A stretch of DNA of 64,000 nt from Moniliella sp. 'wahieum' (taxonomy: Eukaryota; Basidiomycota; Moniliellomycetes; Moniliellales; Moniliellaceae), in the NCBI GenBank assembly GCA_003971905.1, contig RSEE01000103.1, positions 2,501 to 66,500 on the forward strand. The letters run 5' to 3'. Every line of letters begins with the position of its first letter. Within the stretch, counting starts at the first letter, position 1. Positions 1-10,091 of this stretch are shown one piece after another. The notes under the pieces were generated by a model. That model made no database searches. It worked only from the letters and a program-made list of their open reading frames with translations, and had not been told where the DNA came from. The position numbers and the translations under genes are program-made.

Positions 1-64
1 GGTCATTTAGAGGAAGTACAAGTCATAACAAGGTTTCTGTAGGTGAACCTGCAGAAGGATCATT
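1..64 (+). rRNA. 18S rRNA, 3' end (partial)
   Basis: The first 64 bases match the universal 3' end of small-subunit rRNA, ending in the conserved GGATCATT just before ITS1. Three positions differ from the near-universal fungal sequence as I recall it: A25 for G, T38 for C and A53 for G. All three are the transitions expected from losing a CpG. The rest of the gene lies outside the window. Confidence 0.93.
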
Positions 65-154
65 CTGGGAACTGTACACCTTGGGGCTCGCCCCATGGTC
101 CACCTGTGAACAACGAAACCCACTGTAAGGAAGGAAGTACTACGATTGTTATAC
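65..154 (+). other. Internal transcribed spacer 1
   Basis: Spacer between the 18S end and the 5.8S start. At about 90 bases it is short for a fungus. It has no coding content. The boundaries follow from the conserved flanks. Confidence 0.85.
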
Positions 155-308
155 AACTTTTGGCAATGGATCTCTGGTTCTCCCATCGATGAAGAACGCA
201 GCGAAACGCGAAAGGTATGTGAATTGCAGAACCGTGAACCATCGAGTCTTTGAACGCATCTTGCGCCAGGGGGCTATTCCCCCCGGCATGCCTGTTTGAG
301 TGTTGTGA
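155..308 (+). rRNA. 5.8S rRNA
   Basis: Recognised from the universal core ATCGATGAAGAACGCAGCGA and the segments GTGAATTGCAGAA and CTTTGAACGCA, ending near GCATGCCTGTTTGAG. The wording GGTTCTCCC before the core is the form I remember from Ustilaginomycotina. Several normally invariant stretches lack one base, and CAACGG reads CAATGG at 164-169. The copy is therefore either error-bearing or decayed. Confidence 0.92.
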
Positions 309-431
309 ATCCTTATCATTCGGTGGAATGGATATGGGAGCTTGATCCATCGGGGACTCTCCTGAAAAGTACGAAGGTACCACTAGGAAGCGACGTTGTA
401 GTGGGAGGCCGATACGAACACCCCCCCCGAT
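309..431 (+). other. Internal transcribed spacer 2
   Basis: Spacer between 5.8S and 28S, ending in a C-run just before the conserved 28S start (TTCGACCTCAGATCAGG). Confidence 0.85.
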
Positions 432-761
432 TCGACCTCAGATCAGGTAGGACTACCCGCTGAACTTAAGCATATCAATAAGCGGAGGAGAGAAACAAAC
501 ATGGATTCCCCTAGTAGCGGCGAGCGAAGCGGGATGAGCCCAGATTTGAAAGCTCCCTTGCGGGCGCATTGTAAGCTGGAGACGTGCCTCGTGCGGTGCG
601 GCTGGACGCCAAGTCTGCTGGAAAGCAGCATCAGAGAGGGTGAGAATCCCGTGCTTGGTCTGGCCTGGTGCCGTGTTGTGGGGTGCGCTCGACGAGTCGC
701 GTTGTTTGGGAATGCAGCGCAAAGAGGGGTGGTAAAGGCCATCCAAGGCTAAATATGGGGA

Positions 762-795
<34 letters not shown>

Positions 796-2576
796 ATGAA
801 AGCACTTTGGAAAGAGAGTTAAAGAGTACGTGAAATTGCCAAAGGGAAGCGTTGGAAGTCAGTGCCGGAGCGGCGCCTCGTCTGCCCCTCTCGGGGGGTG
901 TACTGTGGCGGCCGTGGGGCCCATGTCGGTTGCGTGTGGGGGAGAAGGCGGCGCGGAAGGTGGCTTTCCCTCTGGGGGGAGTGTTATAGCCGCGCTGTGG
1001 ATGCCCCGCGTGCGACCGAGGACTGCCGTTGGTGGACATGGGCTTAATGGCTTTCAGCGGCCCGTCTTGAAACACGGACCAAGGAGTCTAACATGTATGC
1101 GAGTATGTGGGTGGCAAACCCGGCGTGCGAAATGAAAGTGATGTGGGTACGAACCCTCGGGTGCAGTACCGGCCGGCCCTGCGTGTGCGCACAAGATGGG
1201 TCTGAGCAAGAGCATACCTGTTGGGACCCGAAAGATGGTGAACTTTGCCTGGCTAGGATGAAGCCAGGGGAAACCCTGGTGGAGGTCCGTCGCGGTTCTG
1301 ACGTGCAAATCGATCGTTTGAGCTGGGCAAAGGGGCGAAAGACTAATCGAACCATCTAGTAGCTGGTTCCTGCCGAAGTTTCCCTCAGGATAGCAGAAGC
1401 TCGTGTGAGAACAATTTTATGAGGTAAAGCGAATGATTAGAGGCCTTGGGGACGAAATGTTCTTAACCTATTCTCAAACTTTAAATGCGTAAGAAGCACT
1501 TGCTGCTTGGTTGAGCTTGTGCGTTGAATGTGAGTTTCTAGTGGGCCATTTTTGGTAAGCAGAACTGGCGATGCGGGATGAACCGATCGTGTGGTTAAGG
1601 AGCCAGAGTACACGCTCATGAGACACCACAAAAGGTGTTGGTACATCTAGACAGTTGGACGGTGGCCATGGAAGTCGGAATCCGCTAAGGAGTGTGTAAC
1701 AACTCACCAACCGAATGTACTAGCCCTGAAAATGGATGGCGCTGAAGCGTGTCTCCCATACCACACCTTTCGTGCCAGAGTTGTGCGAAAGAGTAGGCAG
1801 GCGCGGGGGTTTTGTGCCGAAGCGTTGGGCGTGAGCCTGCGTGGAACGGCCCCTGGTGCAGATCTTGGTGGCAGTAGCAAATATTCAAGCGAGTAACCTT
1901 GAAGACTGAAGTGGAGAAAGGTTCCATGGTAACAGCAGTTGGACATGGGTGAGCCGATCCTAACCGATAGGCTGATGCTGATCCATAGCACCCTTTTGGG
2001 GGTGTGGTTCGGGAAAGGGAAGACGGTTAAGATTCCGTCGCCGGGATGAGGATGTATGGAGCGGTAACGCAAGCAAGCCAGGAGACGCTGGCGAGTACCC
2101 CAGGAAGAGTTTTCTTTTCTGCTTAACCATGCTGAGAATGCGCCGTGGAATCGGGTTATCCGGAGAGACGGTGCAGGGCGTGGGAAGAGTGCTGGCGCTA
2201 CGCTGGCATCTGTGTGTGCTCGACGGCCCGTGAAAATCCTGGTGCGTGTCTAGTCTCTCGCCCGGTCGTACTGATCACCGCAGCAGGTCTCCAAGGTGAA
2301 GAGCCTCTAGTTGAAACGAGAACGTAGGTAAGGGAAGTCGGCAAATTTGATCCGTAACTTTGGGAGAAGGATTGGCTCCAAGGCTTGGGTGCTGGCCGGG
2401 GCGTGCGGGTGGGCGGCCTGGGCTGCCGGGGGCGCAAGCTCCTGGCGGCTGGGCGGCGCGCTGCGGCGCGGTCCGAAAGGTGCGCTGAACAAGCGACTTG
2501 GAACTGGTACGGACGCGGGGAATCTGACTGTCTAATTAAAACATAGCATTGCGATGGCCATAACGTGGTGTTGACG

Positions 2577-2610
<34 letters not shown>

Positions 2611-2626
2611 AGTGAAGAGATTCAAC

Positions 2627-2688
<62 letters not shown>

Positions 2689-2736
2689 TTAATTCGTGAC
2701 GCGCATGAATGGATTAACGAGACTCCCATTGTCCTA
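432..2736 (+). rRNA. 28S rRNA, 5' two-thirds, truncated
   Basis: Large-subunit rRNA from its start (GACCTCAGATCAGGTAGGAC) through the D1-D3 region. Later landmarks are the core around 1330-1700 (CCGAAGTTTCCCTCAGGATA) and the conserved TAACTATGACTCTCTTAAGG near 2650. Similarity stops within GATTAACGAGACTCCCATTGTCC at about 2734. The next expected bases (roughly TATCTACTATCTAGCGAAACC) and the last third of the gene are not found anywhere downstream. Expansion segments are very GC-rich, for example 2390-2480. Several conserved stretches lack single bases. As it stands this copy cannot encode a full 28S and is best viewed as a truncated, possibly decayed, edge copy of the rDNA array. Confidence 0.9.
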
Positions 2737-3162
2737 TGTGGTGGAATTCCATCGCGGTTTGCGATTTTAGTATCTGATTCCCCCTCTCTCTTCGGAGAGA
2801 GGGGGCTTTACGCCCCTGAAAGCTAACCCTACTGCACAATTAGCAAAGAAAAAACTGTGGAAAAGAAAGTGAATTTGCCCTTTATCCCCTCCCCTTTTCC
2901 CTGCTGCGTCTCTGTTAGTACAGAACCCACTCGGTAAGGTTCCGACTTGTGGATATACTGATTCTCTTTCACATTGTGCGTATACTGACCCCTACCGATG
3001 CTGGCTTTTGAATATACTCATGTTAAGGCAGGCCACTCCCGGACAGTGCCTTCCGGCCACACGCCCCGGAGTAGTATATTCGATTCCCCCTCCTCCGCAC
3101 GGGACTCCTCCCCCCCCATAGACCAATGCAAGCTTCTATATCCCCCTACTGTACTACTACCA
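2737..3162. other. Non-coding stretch after the 28S break
   Basis: No continuation of 28S and no plausible gene. It contains a perfect hairpin-like CCCCCTCTCTC / GAGAGAGGGGG around a TTCG loop near 2781-2807, which could be a terminator-like structure of the rDNA spacer. Otherwise it is pyrimidine-rich sequence. Confidence 0.5.
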
Positions 3163-3291
3163 CCATCCGCCGCCATAGAACTGTGAAAGCATCGCATCCT
3201 GTCCGATCTGGGAAAATCACCGCAGGATCATTCAACAGTCAATGTAAAATGAGAGGATGACCACATGGGAATCCTCTGGCAGTGTCGTCAT
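3163..3291 (+). pseudogene. Decayed 5S rRNA copy
   Basis: Both halves of a 5S gene can be recognised. At 3170-3222, CGCCATAG, CTGTGAAAGCATCGCATCC and TGTCCGATCTG parallel the 5' half (GGCCATAG, CTGAAAGCACCGCATCC, CGTCCGATCTG). At 3253-3290, GACCACATGGGAATCC and CTGGCAGTGTCGT parallel the 3' half (GACCACATGGGAATCC, CTGGTGCTGTGGT). The middle is disrupted and several C positions read T. A 5S gene inside the rDNA spacer on the same strand is common in basidiomycetes, so the position also fits. The sequence match is by memory and has not been aligned. Confidence 0.65.
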
Positions 3292-5351
3292 TCTTTCTGC
3301 ACCCTCCGCCTCTCCAGCTGCGCCCCCGCCCCTCTCCTCCTATACACACTCAGCCTCTATCCAAAGGGTTACCTCCGTACTAAGAGACCTAACCCACCGC
3401 CCACCAACGCAGCTACACCGCATAGTACTTCCCAACTTTAGCACCCTCGCCCCTGCCCAGTGGTATAACGGCCAATTTCCCCCCCCCCCGCCGCCGCCAC
3501 CCTACACCAAATGGTAATCCTACCCACCCTCTTCACTTCGTAGTAAGACCACTTGGATGCAACACCGGCAATACTGGAGTTATATTAGTGACTGTTCTTC
3601 CCTTTAGACATTAATAGTGTGGCTGCAGATCTATTCAAATGCATCGGCAGGGTTGGCATCATAAATGTCCTAGCTGGTAGGCGTTCTAACCGCATGTTAC
3701 CTTTGCCCCTCCATCGCCACCACCACATATGCCAAGCCATTGGTTCGGTCAGTACATTCAGGATGTGCGTTGGCCATGCTGTGACCTCGGCGGTTCGACC
3801 AATGGGGGGCCTTTCGAGGTATCTGTTACGGGCCGCGTTGCACCCGAGATGGTCCGATCCAACTGCTAAGGCCCCCCTGCTCCGCACATGCCCCAATGCA
3901 CCCCTTCCTTTCTACCTCAGATGCCAGGACGACCGCATAGATGGATGTCTCTATGTAAGCCGACCGAAATTCATCGCCGAGACGCTTGCCACGTAGATGA
4001 CCCACCATCATAGCGTATCTTGCTCGCCGCCTCCCGCTCCGCCAAACTCTCTCTTCCCCATGGCCCCGAACACGAACTGTGCTCGATACACCCGCGACGC
4101 GAATTACAACTCTTGTCATGGGGGGTCCCGAAGTGGGACTCACCCTAGTAGTTTAGTCGTATAGCCCCTTGGACAGGCCAATTGGAGTCTCGTACGTTAG
4201 GTCCTGCCTCAGATCCGGGTTGAAACGAGCGGATACAGAGGCGTGGCAGAGATCCTCTAGTTTGGGTGCACTTTGTGCAAAGGCCGCATTTCAGACCATC
4301 CGAGGTAGGAGCCGCGTACGAAGGTCGTCGGACCAGTTGAGGGGGTCCAGGAGCTCGGGGGTAACCGGTAACGCTGTTCCCCGCAGCGTCACAAAGCTCG
4401 ACGCGCTGTAGTAGTCGGAATCAGACGGAGTCGTAAAGAAGAGCAAGCGCTATGGTGAGAGTAACCGCGGCTTGCAACGTTATCAACGCCAGTCGTAAAT
4501 CGGTAACGGTGGTAAAAGGTGGAAGGGCGAGAGGGGAACGGAAAGTCGGCGGAGACCACTGACGGGATGGTCGACAAGGACCAGCACAACTAGCAAGCCT
4601 TATATACATAGCTGCTTATACACAGAAGGAACCAGGCTTCAAGTGCCTTAACGCAGGTAGAAACAGAAGGAGGGGGATCTACAATAGCAAGTGACAAAGC
4701 GCGGTCTGTTCTGCCACAAGACTGCGATATGGTGGGCCGCAGTAGGTGTGGGGTTTTACCAAGACCGGGCATCGCAGATACGAAGCTCCGTACTGTAAGC
4801 CCGGTTCGCCCCGCGGACAGTATCCGCGGTATGGATAAGGTTCCTTCTGGCTCTGTCTCGCTAGTCTAACGGGACTGTGAGACGCTGTGAGACGCGTGTT
4901 TGGATGAGATTTCTACGACGTGCGGAGCGCAGCGTCCGGAGATAATTGGAGCGCCCCATACCATCTCGTCCAAAAGGCTGGGAGATGGGATCCCCCGCGT
5001 CTCAGCACTGCCATCCCCCAGAATATCTGAGGACAGGCATCGTTCACGCCGTGCGTCGGCGCCCCGGTTCATCAAATTGATGAACGTTCTCTTGTCGAAG
5101 AACCATGAAGCCGTGCAATGCAGGTTGCGTCAGCGTGGACAATCGGTGGCTGATCACATGACAATACCACCACCCAAGCGGCATGTCTTCCCTACTAACC
5201 CCGCCCCGAACCACCATCGCCCGAACCTCTCTCACTACCCATCTCTTCCGTCCTCCTCCCCCATACCCTACTGCTATCCCCTTCACCTCCCTCACTCGGA
5301 GTCACCAGCACACATTCCATTCGTTCGGTATTCATCTCCATCTTGATGTCT
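3292..5351. other. About 2 kb without a recognisable gene
   Basis: Short open frames occur on both strands, but none shows recognisable protein features. Composition is mixed, with C-runs near 3480-3500. It may be residual rDNA spacer or chromosome-edge sequence. I see no second 5S, no 18S start and no telomere repeat. Confidence 0.5.
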
Positions 5352-7179
5352 TTATGCGCCCAACTGGAGTGCCTGCCACTCCGCCACCGAGCCTTTGCGC
5401 ACATCCGGCGCACCTGGTAGCACGGGATCCACCTGTTGGTCGCCCGGTTTGCCCCACCCACCTCCTCCAGGGGTCAATACAGCAATCCGATCCCCGCGCC
5501 CATGCGCGTGGTGGCCTTGGGGCCCAAATTGATTATGCGCGCCGGCTGACCGAGGATGTGGTGCTTCCTTTCTTCTTCCGGCTGGGCGGCCACTTGTTCG
5601 GCAGAGAGCAGATCGCCATCCTCGCTACGCCGCTGCTTGATCCACAAGTTAAGGCCGACCTCACCTGGCTCGCCGCCTTCCATCCCGTACGGTCGATGCA
5701 CCCTGCGCTCCGACAGAATCGACACCTGCATGCCCGGTTGGAGAAACTCAATCTCCCGCACCGTTCCATCGCCGCCGCGATAGGCCCCGGCTCCACCTGA
5801 GTGCGGCCGCAGAGCAAATTTGCGTACCAGAACAGGAAACCTGCGCTCCATGACTTCAGCATCCGTAATCCGTGTGTTGGTCATGTGCACCTGCACGCCC
5901 GAAGTGCCGTTCCACCCGGGCCCGGCCCCGGAACCCCCGGCAATCGTTTCGTAGTTGCTGATGCCTTGGCCGTTTGCGTCAACCGGCGTACCCCAGGTCA
6001 GGTTGTTGCAGCACCCCTGTGACGCGGCCGCAGCGTGGAAGGCGTGCAGGACGACATCGGTGATTCGCTGCGAGGTCAGGACGTTGCCGCCTACCACAGC
6101 GGCTGTGTCGCTGGGGTCCAACAGGCATCCGGGTGGGATGACAACGTCGATAGGCACGAGGCAGCCTTGATTCAGGGGCATGTCGATGTTGACCATCGCC
6201 CTGAGGCAATAGATGATCGCACTGTACACTACACTCCGGGGGCAATTGAAATTGGCCAACACTTGTGGGCCGGTACCGGTAAAGTCAAATGTCGCCTTCC
6301 CCTCCCGCGGGTCAATCTCAATCGCCAGTTGGATCGGTGTACCATCGTCCATCCAGTCAATCGCCTGGAGACGTGTGCCCTGCTCCGATGCCACTTGTCG
6401 GAGCAGGTTGCGAACTGCAAGTTCGGCGTTAGACCGGATGTGGACCATATACTTCCCCATTGCCCCGTTCGTCAGTTGCCACTCCGAATCAGACAGAGGA
6501 GAGAGAAGGGTATAATACGAACCTCTTGTACAACGGGCAAGGTCCACTCTTTGATGAGCGCCTGCAGCAACTTGATCCCTTTGTTGTTGGCGGCAATTTG
6601 GGCTTGCAGGTCCGACTCAACGTCGCGAAACGCGCGCGAGCCGGCACAACCCGCGTACTGAGCAGGCTGGGTGACAAGGTAGTCGTACAGCCCCTTGTGG
6701 TCATACACGCCCCTCCGTACCAACTTGAAACTGATGATCTGTGCCCCTTCTTCCCACAGCGAAGTCGAAGTGGGTGGCATGGAGCCCGGGAGGATACCGC
6801 CAATGTCGACGTGGTGTCCGCGCGAAGCGGTATAGAAGATGATTTGGCCCTTGTCAAACACGGGGGAGATGACGGTCATGTCGGGCAGATGGCTGCCGCC
6901 TGCCTTGGGATGATTCGCCGTAACACATCTCCCTCCTCGATGTCGCTCCCAGCAGGCCAATCTGGTAGCGCACGGCAAACGACATGCTGCCCAGGTGGAC
7001 GGGGAGGGGGGGGCGTTGGCAACGAGTGCGCCGGTGGCATCAAAGATGGCCACCGAGTAGTCCAGCCGTTCTTTGATGTTGGCGCTGATGGCGGTCTTCT
7101 GCAGGGTCAGCCCGGCGGTCTCGGCGATGCCCTGGAAGCGGTGGCCAAAGAGGGAGAGCAGCACGGGGTCGGCCGGCAT
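5352..7179 (-). CDS. 5-oxoprolinase / hydantoinase B subunit (HyuB-like half)
   Basis: This gene encodes the HyuB half of 5-oxoprolinase-type enzymes, which open 5-oxoproline with ATP in the glutathione cycle. The start at 7179 gives [15 protein letters not shown], the normal beginning of the B domain. Family motifs follow: [23 protein letters not shown], HHVDIGG, NPGW-like glycine-rich stretches and [11 protein letters not shown] 71-base intron (6452-6522, phase 0) has GT-AG ends and a CTGAC branch site. One missing base near 5492 hides the true tail, which in the next frame reads LTPGGGGWG and ends at 5352. Three more frame changes lie at about 7010, 6952 and 6923 in G-runs. In most eukaryotes this half is fused behind the A half in one protein of about 1,280 residues. 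Here it is a separate gene diverging from the A half. Substrate specificity (oxoproline or hydantoin) cannot be read from the sequence. Confidence 0.88.
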
Positions 7180-7586
7180 TGGTGGGAGAGTGCAGTGGGT
7201 GGTGGTGGTCGGGGTCGTGGTGGCGGTGGCGGTGGCGATAGCGGACACGCAGACAAACACTCAATCGAGCGTCAGGCGCGTCAGGGCGGACCAGGGCGGA
7301 CGGTGCCAGTGGCGGTGGGGAAGCGTGGCCGGCTGAGCGCTTATCGATGACAAACTGAGAAGAAAACACGCTATCTCCGGCGCTGTGCACGGACCACAGG
7401 GCGCCCTGTCAGCGCTGCGTGCTCGGAGCCAGTATCGCACCTCCGCCCGCCCAACCCTATCACTTCTATCACGGCAGACGATTGTTAGTCTGGCAACCCA
7501 CCTCGCTTCCCTCGCACGCCACCCGCTGCGCTCCCCGGGCTCCTGGACCATCCGCACGCCCCTCCCTGCTCTTGCCCCCACCTGCC
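7180..7586. promoter_or_regulatory. Shared divergent promoter of the split oxoprolinase genes
   Basis: This 407-base spacer separates the two head-to-head start codons (B half at 7179 on the minus strand, A half at 7587 on the plus strand). It must contain both promoters and so could co-regulate the halves. An upstream open stretch in frame with the A half exists here but is proline/arginine-rich and probably leader sequence. No specific factor site is claimed. Confidence 0.6.
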
Positions 7587-9895
7587 ATGGCTGCTGCCCC
7601 CACCCCCACCCCCACCGCCGTCCCGCCCGGCAAGAAGATCCGCATCGCGCTCGACCGCGGCGGGACGTTTCTCGACGCCGTCGCCTCCATCCCTGGGCGC
7701 GGCGACGTGGTGTTCAAGCTCCTGTCGCACGACCCTGCGCACTATGCCGATGCGCCGACCGAAGCCATTCGACGCATCCTCCAGATCGCCCTCGGCCGCC
7801 CCCTGCCGCGCACCGAAAAGCTGGATGCCAGTCCGATTGAAAGCATTCGGTTGGCCACGACAGTCGCGACCAATGCGTTGTTGGAGCGCAAAGGCCAGCG
7901 GCACGCGCTGGTCACTACCCAGGGGTTTGGCGACTTGCTGCGCATCGGTAACCAAGCCCGGCCGGATATTTTTGCCTTGGCCATTCACAGGCCGGAGGTG
8001 CTGTTCTCCGCGGTGATAGAGGCGGAGGAGCGGGTGACGTTGGTGGGCGCGACCAACGACCCGCGCCACGCCGAGCAAGCCGTCCAGTTTGACCAGGGCA
8101 AGGTTGTGCGCGCCTATTCGGGACCCGACCTGCCCCCACTGGTGTACAGGGACGGGCAGTGGGTCGAGCCGGAAATTGTGGAGGGTGTGTCGGGCGAAGC
8201 GGTGGCGATCCTCACTCCGCTCAACCAGCCCAAACTGCGTGCGGACCTGCAACAACTCAGGCGAGATGGGATCGACGCTTTGGCCATCGTGTTGTTGCAT
8301 GGATTCACGTTCCCCCAGCATGAAGATCTCATTGAACAGATCGCACGTGAAGAAGGATTCAAGTACATTTCCACCTCGCGCTTGCGCCCCGTGATCAAGG
8401 CGGTGGCAAGAGGGCACTCGGTCTCGGCCGATGCATACTTGACGCCAGTGTTGCATGACTATCTCCACTCGTTTTTCCAGGGCTTTACGCCTTCGCTGCG
8501 AGATGGCACGGCGGGGACTAAGGTGGAGTTTATGATGTCCGACGGCGGCTTGACCCAGGTCGATCGCTTTTCAGGGCTGCAGAGTATCCTCTCTGGTCCG
8601 GCCGGTGGCGTGGTCGGCATGGCCTTGACCACTTTTGATCCCGTGGATGGCCGTGCAGTGATTGGGTTCGATATGGGCGGTACCTCGACAGACGTATCCA
8701 GGTACGACGGGCGGTACGAGCACGTGTTTGAGTCGACCACCGCCGGCGTGACGGTGGCTGCGCCGCAGTTGGACGTGAATACGGTGGCATCGGGAGGGTC
8801 GAGCATGCTGTCGTATCGCAATGGCATGTTTGTCGTTGGCCCGGAAAGTGCGTCGGCACACCCGGGCCCAGCTGCGTATCGCAAAGGAGGGCCGTTGACC
8901 ATTACGGACGCTAACCTCGTTACCGGCCGGTTGGCCGTCGAGATGTTCCGCGCATCTTTGGGCCGAACGAAGACCAAGGTCTTGACTTTGACCGTTCCCT
9001 TGAACTCTTCACCCAACTTACTGACGAAATTAACAAGGACCGGCAAGCGCAGGGCCAACCCAGCTACAGCGTGGATGAAGTGGCCCACGGCTTTTTGCGC
9101 GTGGCAAACGAGACGATGGCCCGGCCGATCCGCATTGACCGAAGCCAAAGGATATGCTGCCTCACGTCACATTTTGGCCTCGTTTGGTGGCGCCGGAGGG
9201 CAGCATGCATGTTCGCTGGCGCGCGGGCTGGGGATCAAGTTGGTGGTGGTGCACATGTACTCGTCTCTCTTGTCGGCGTATGGGATGGCATTGGCAGAGC
9301 GGGTGCACGAAGTGCAAGTACCAGCGTCGATGCGCTTGGAGGCAGCGACGATGCCGGCGTTGCAGAGGCGCTTCCAGGAGTTGGAGGAGCAAGTGGGACA
9401 AGTGTTGGGGGGAGAAGGGTTTGCCCCCGAGCAAATCAGCTGCGAGCGCTACCTCCACCTCCGGTACGACGGCACCGACACGCAGCTCATGACGCTGGTC
9501 CCGCCACGTGGCGGGGTGGCGGACGCGTTCACACAGGCGTACCAGCAAGAGTTTGGCTTTGTTTTGACGGACAAGGCGGTGATGGTGGACGATGTGCGAG
9601 TCAAGGGCATTGGCCACGCCTACTCCCACCTCCCGCCGCCGCTGGTGGAGGACTTGCGGACGCATGAGGGAGGGTTTTGTCCACCGCCGCGCACGGGCCC
9701 ACAAGGCCGATCTACTTTGCCGGGCAGGGGCGTGTGCCTACGCCGGTGCTCAAGCTGGCCGAGGTGGGGGTGGGGGAGAAGGTGGCGGGGCCGGCGGTGT
9801 TGGTCGACGAGACGCAGACGCTGTTGGTGGAGCCGGCGTGCACTGCCTACCGCCTCGCGCGCGGCGTGGTGGTGGAGATCGGCGACGAGCACTAG
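7587..9895 (+). CDS. 5-oxoprolinase / hydantoinase A subunit (HyuA-like half)
   Basis: This is the ATP-binding A half of a 5-oxoprolinase-type enzyme, probably cytosolic. The start ATG at 7587 is followed by an alanine/proline-rich leader and then IALDRGGTFLDAVAS, the first nucleotide-binding loop. Further motifs are TTVATNALLERKG, SGPAGGVVG, GFDMGGTSTDVSRY and FGGAGGQHACSLARGLG. The protein ends cleanly after the A domain (GVVVEIGDEH, stop at 9893-9895), with no B domain behind it. A base is missing near 8948, and two bases near 9140, so 8950-9140 is read in another frame (it gives VAHGFLRVANETMARPIR there). A further shift near 9690 carries the tail. The net change at the first pair is a multiple of three, which suggests sequence error. 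The usual DRGGTFTD is DRGGTFLD here. Partner gene: the B half on the opposite strand. Confidence 0.9.
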
Positions 9896-10091
9896 AAGGT
9901 GCGAGCGAGCAAGCAAGCGACGCGGCGGCTGGAATCGGAATCCAATCGACAGGTAATTAATTAATTGCCGATGCGAAGCAAGAGAAATCAAATAGCGCGG
10001 CCAGGAGAGTGATTGTAGATGGGTTGCTAAATAGGCCAGCCGGCGTCTTGCCCTTCTTCGTCCCCACCATCCCGCCCCGTTTTTCGTCGCC
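9896..10091. other. Intergenic spacer before TEL2
   Basis: About 200 bases holding the 3' end of the A-half gene and the TEL2 promoter. It includes a short AT-rich run (AGGTAATTAATTAATTGC near 9951). Confidence 0.5.

Noticed and set aside
2737..5351. Group I intron or R1/R2 retroelement in the 28S
   Set aside because: No 28S resumes downstream and no reverse-transcriptase or homing-endonuclease-like protein occurs in this stretch, so an insertion in an intact gene is not supported.
7485..8468. 327-codon open frame antisense to the oxoprolinase A half
   Set aside because: It lies opposite well-conserved coding sequence and shows no family features; long antisense frames are common at this GC content.
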